Part shown: positions 17,840 to 20,913 of the stretch, one piece after another | How the letters are laid out: every line of letters starts with the position of its first letter | How positions within the stretch are numbered: the first letter of the stretch is position 1 | Source: Priapulus caudatus | Taxonomy: Eukaryota; Priapulida; Priapulimorpha; Priapulimorphida; Priapulidae | Assembly: GCF_000485595.1 (NCBI RefSeq) | Contig: NW_014577628.1 | Span: forward strand, 12,835-33,747 | Length of the DNA: 20,913 nt | Direction: 5' to 3' | Translations under genes and position numbers: made by a program | Notes under the pieces: generated by a model | The model's input: only the letters and a program-made list of their open reading frames with translations | Database searches by the model: none | Told to the model about the DNA's origin: nothing

Positions 17840-18375
17840 GGGGCGTCTGCTGCCGTTGCCCTACTGCATCGTTAGCATCTTTTTGTTCTGCTCACTGCGG
17901 TTTCATGCGCTACTCTGCTGCTGCCTACTGCTGTTAATGTGTTGGTGTGCTTACTGTCGTTGGCCGCGCGCTTTCTGCTATTGCTGGGCTGCCTTCTGCT
18001 GCGTTGCCTGCGCTCGCTGCTTAATGTGCTGCCGTCGCCGCCGGTATTGCTGCTGCGGCTCTGCGGTTAAATGCAGGTTTACTGTTGTACTGCTGGGTTA
18101 GTGGGTGGCTACGGTCATTGCCGCTGCGCCGCGCAGCTGCTGGCTGCTAATACTGCTGCCGCGCCGGCCCGCCGCTGCTCGCTGCTAATACCTGCTGCGC
18201 CGCCGCGCGCCGCTTTGCTGTCGCAATACTGCCGCCGCCGGCCGCAGCCGCGCGCGCCGCGCTGCGCTGCTAATGTTGCTGCGCCGCTCCTGCTCTGGGT
18301 CGGGTGCTGGCTTCTGCTTTCGCTTCTGCTGCTGCTGCTGCGCCGTTGCGCGCCGCTGCGCTGCTACAGGCCTGC
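17840..18375 (+). repeat. Degenerate GCTG/GCC repeat with GCTGCTAAT units
   Basis: CTG- and GCC-rich sequence in which GCTGCTAAT or a close variant recurs near 17928, 18013, 18143, 18181, 18217 and 18266. The right-hand copies are about 36-49 bp apart. Each is followed by CTGCTGC and GC-rich sequence. Frames are C/R/A rich and inconsistent between copies, so I regard it as a diverged minisatellite. Confidence 0.8.
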
Positions 18376-18599
18376 CGCGAACACACCTAGATGCCGGGAT
18401 TACGCTGTTTATTCTCTCTCGTCACGCTGTGAATCTCTCGCCTGGTGGGAATGACCGCTTGCAGGCGTGATAATCGTCAGTCGCGCTTTCGAGAAAAGTT
18501 GAAAAGAAGATGTCTTGCATGGGTGCGCGCGCGTGTGTAGAGTGAGAGAAATCGCGACAACAAGAGACGGGATAGCTGAGGGAGAGGCAAGATGAGTGG
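18376..18599. other. Unique spacer, no gene seen
   Basis: Mixed sequence that becomes GA-rich toward its right end. No frame or RNA gene is supported. Confidence 0.5.
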
Positions 18600-18816
18600 C
18601 TATGGAAGAAGAGATAGAGGGAGGAAGACGAAGGGCGTAAAGAAAATGAGGAAGACAGAAAATGCAAAGGAAGACAAGGACGCAGAAATAGATATGTATA
18701 TCAATTAAATAGAGAAAGAAGAAGAGAAAAAAGAAGTGGAGACAATCTCGCGTGCCGTGCAAGGAAGAAGAGAGGAGAGAGGGGGGGGAGAGAGAAAGAG
18801 AGAGAAGAGAGAAGAG

Positions 18817-18881
<65 letters not shown>

Positions 18882-18893
18882 TGAGAGGAGAGA
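18600..18893 (+). repeat. GA-rich polypurine tract
   Basis: Purine-rich GAAGA variants from about 18600, becoming a nearly pure (GA)n at 18800-18893, with a nine-G run near 18781. Frames give E/R/K or S/L. It mirrors the CT tract at 17318-17760. Confidence 0.94.
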
Positions 18894-19596
18894 TTGTGCC
18901 CTCTGCGTGAAAGCCTGGGGTTTCACAGTTTAGCCGCGCGGTTCCCGTTATTAAAACCTACTTAAAAGTGACGTCAGTACACGACCACACACCGACATTA
19001 AGAATCGCCAGCTTCTACCGCCCCTCTTCTCTGCTCCCTACCCTCTCTTTCTCCCTCCCTCCCCCCCCCCACACAACATACTGCACTCGCGTCTACTGGC
19101 TACCTGTTACTGGGGCGTTGTTAACAGCAAAAATTACTTTTTATGTTGATCCGCTGTTTTCTAAATCCGTTTAAGGTTGCGTAATAAAAAAACTCGGGTT
19201 CAAAGGGGTTACGTGCAATGTCTATAGCACTGCTCCAGGCTAGCAACTATCCTTAAGCTGTAAACTCGCAGCCAGCGCTCGACCAAAGGTTTCAATGATC
19301 ACCACATACCAGTAGCTTTGGAGCTTGATATGGGGGGGGGTACAGTCCCTGTAATAAATACGAAGACACTTGGGAATTAGACATGAGGGGGTGAATGTAA
19401 GGAATTGCGATTAGTAAGGGGATCCGTTTAACACCTGTATTCACTGCATATATAATGAGCACGCGATTGTAACTATGCTACTGCGCATGCGTGGTATTAT
19501 TCCGTAAACGGTATTAAGTTCCGCGGAAATTCGTGTGTCGAGTGGCATTTTCACGATATTAGCACTTGATAGGGCGTCTTCAGTAACCAGACCCTA
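18894..19596. other. Unique spacer, no gene seen
   Basis: About 700 bp of mixed sequence. The 68-codon plus frame at 18968-19174 has no recognisable features. It contains the C-rich run listed separately and a nine-G run near 19332. Confidence 0.5.
19053..19070 (-). repeat. C-run; minus-strand G-quadruplex candidate
   Basis: CCC-T-CCC-T followed by ten C. On the minus strand this gives G-runs separated by single A, a compact arrangement typical of stable G-quadruplex motifs. The ten-base homopolymer may be mis-sized. Confidence 0.7.
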
Positions 19597-19687
19597 AGAG
19601 GAGAGAGCGAGAGAGAGAGAGAAGAGAGAGAAGAGAGAGAAAGAGAGAGAAAGAGAGAGAAAGAGAGAGAAAAGAAAAAGAGAGAGA
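19597..19687 (+). repeat. GA tract with 10-bp AAAGAGAGAG units
   Basis: GA repeats in which AAAGAGAGAG recurs about four times in register on the right half, showing a decameric super-period not seen in the other GA tracts. Confidence 0.9.
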
Positions 19688-20285
19688 ATTACGCGAGCTG
19701 CTCATAGCAACGGCACGGGGTTCCTCATCATCGTGCGATTTCGGCACGCGCGATTCATGGTCGCATAATTGCTATACTGTTAAAATGTTTCGCGCTCGTG
19801 AAAAGTCGAGCGCTACACGCAACTCGAAACTCGATTGAACGCGTCACAAGTTTCGTTATGTGCGCGCGTTCGCTTTAATATATAATATATGATAATACAT
19901 CTGTTATTATCTAACTATCTATATATATCTTAATTATAGTATATAGTATATAATAGATCATATATACGTTCATATTAACATTATATATAATGGAGGTTCC
20001 TTTGCCGGAGATTATGAATTTCATTTTGCGTTAAAGCATGCTTCGCTCAGATCGCGTTCCTACGCGTTCCACGTCCGCGCGCAAGTGTCTAATAATTTAA
20101 GCAGTATCGCAACGAGCGGCCGCAAGCGAGTCGCATTTTGCCCTCGCGATATTTGCATTTACGAACGCGGGTGAGCGAAATGTGTGATCTATGGTATATT
20201 ACTATATTTAAATTATAAAATGCATATTTAATTATACATATAGATTTAAGCGAGCATGACTATATAACATGTTTTAATATGATTA
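19688..20285. other. Unique spacer with AT-rich block, no gene seen
   Basis: CpG-containing mixed sequence with an AT-rich block at about 19875-19995. A 7-bp hairpin GCGCTCG/CGAGCGC (19792-19798 and 19807-19813) is present. No coding frame or RNA gene is supported. Confidence 0.5.
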
Positions 20286-20378
20286 TAAAATATACACACA
20301 TCGCGCACGCGCGCACGCAACGCGACGCCGACGGCACGCACCAGCACACACCACACCACACACACACAACAACACCAT

Positions 20379-20409
<31 letters not shown>

Positions 20410-20445
20410 GTATTATAGTATATATACTAGTATATTATATATTTG
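20286..20445 (+). repeat. CACG to (CA)n to (TA) composite tract
   Basis: CGCACGCG-type sequence, then CACACC, then a pure CA run to about 20405. AT-rich sequence with the 14-bp palindrome ATATACTAGTATAT (20422-20435) follows. Confidence 0.93.
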
Positions 20446-20732
20446 ATATATCAGAGCCGCGGTGGTCACCTCATCAAGCTGAGACGAAAGTGGTTGATAA
20501 CGCTCGGTCGATGGGAGGAAATCCGCAGATGGATAGACAACCAGTTTATCCGTAGTCACGTCTTTCGTTGTGAGGGTACGTGTGGTGTGAGCGTGAGTGG
20601 TGGGAAGTGTCAACTATGGGGAGGAAGTTGGTAAATGCGTAGACGAATCGAGCGAATGATATTTTATCGTCTCGTCCGGAGATGGAAGAGAATCACGCGT
20701 CCGCTCGCCTCCGTTACACTCACTCCGTGTGT
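20446..20732. other. Unique spacer, no gene seen
   Basis: Mixed sequence with overlapping ~65-codon frames on both strands, neither with a recognisable motif. Confidence 0.5.
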
Positions 20733-20850
20733 CATACACAAAACACACCATACCACTCACAACACACACATACCACAACACACACACACACACACACCAC
20801 ACACACGACAACACACACACACACACACACTACCACCCGCATCAACACAA

Positions 20851-20895
<45 letters not shown>
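20733..20895 (+). repeat. (CA)n-rich tract at window end
   Basis: CA dinucleotides with ACC and ACG interruptions, becoming a pure CA run at about 20860-20891. The repeat may continue beyond the window. Confidence 0.94.
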
Positions 20896-20896
<1 letters not shown>

Positions 20897-20913
20897 CCAA
20901 CATACCATCCCAA

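Overview
This window looks like eukaryotic, non-coding DNA that is unusually dense in simple repeats. I find no gene I can defend: no recognisable protein domain, tRNA, rRNA, CRISPR array, transposase or bacterial-type operon. By my manual tally roughly half of the 20.9 kb is microsatellite, minisatellite or other low-complexity sequence. All long open frames translate such repeats: MDGW/PSIH from GGAT, poly-S/L/R/E from CT/GA, C/V/R from GTGC, poly-S/L from AGC. CpG steps are common, not depleted, and there are many different di-, tri- and tetranucleotide families. This would fit an invertebrate with little germline methylation, for example a hymenopteran insect. That assignment is inference, because no marker gene is present to test it. 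One ambiguous base (N at 3902) and indel-rich repeat copies suggest a long-read or incompletely polished assembly.

Layout: short TA tract (44-70); CT tract (316-619); unique AT-rich stretch; a 13-copy ~50-bp minisatellite (1061-1742) whose left edge is a foldback (1032-1065); CACG-rich DNA (1920-2325); a short segment with two strong hairpins (2330-2640); a degenerate GTGC array with a ~36-bp higher-order period (2640-3515); GA tract, AGC triplet array, CT tract and CCA tract (3642-4955); a 75-bp-spaced partial duplication (5388-5516); a long CT tract (5842-6570); an AGC/AAC triplet array (7016-7570); CACG-to-CA tract (7669-7865); an AT block ending in a perfect hairpin (8213-8505); GA and GTGC tracts (8501-8790).

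The second half holds two GGAT arrays on the same strand (9330-10360 and 13402-14855). Between them lie TA/AAN, GCC, TCTG, GTGC, G-rich, TG and GA/TA tracts. The longest unique stretch follows (14856-16937), with a hairpin and a 21-bp direct repeat but no convincing gene. Then come TG/TGCG (16938-17220), CT (17318-17760), a GCTGCTAAT-type degenerate repeat (17840-18375), GA (18600-18893), a C-run, a decameric GA array (19597-19687), an AT block, and CA tracts to the end.

No genes work together here. The most notable large-scale pattern is that two CNG-triplet arrays are each flanked by polypurine and polypyrimidine tracts in inverted orientation, so the flanks could in principle pair with each other. 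The most notable local signals are the foldback at the edge of the minisatellite, the perfect hairpin at 8451-8504 and the alternating purine-pyrimidine GTGC block.
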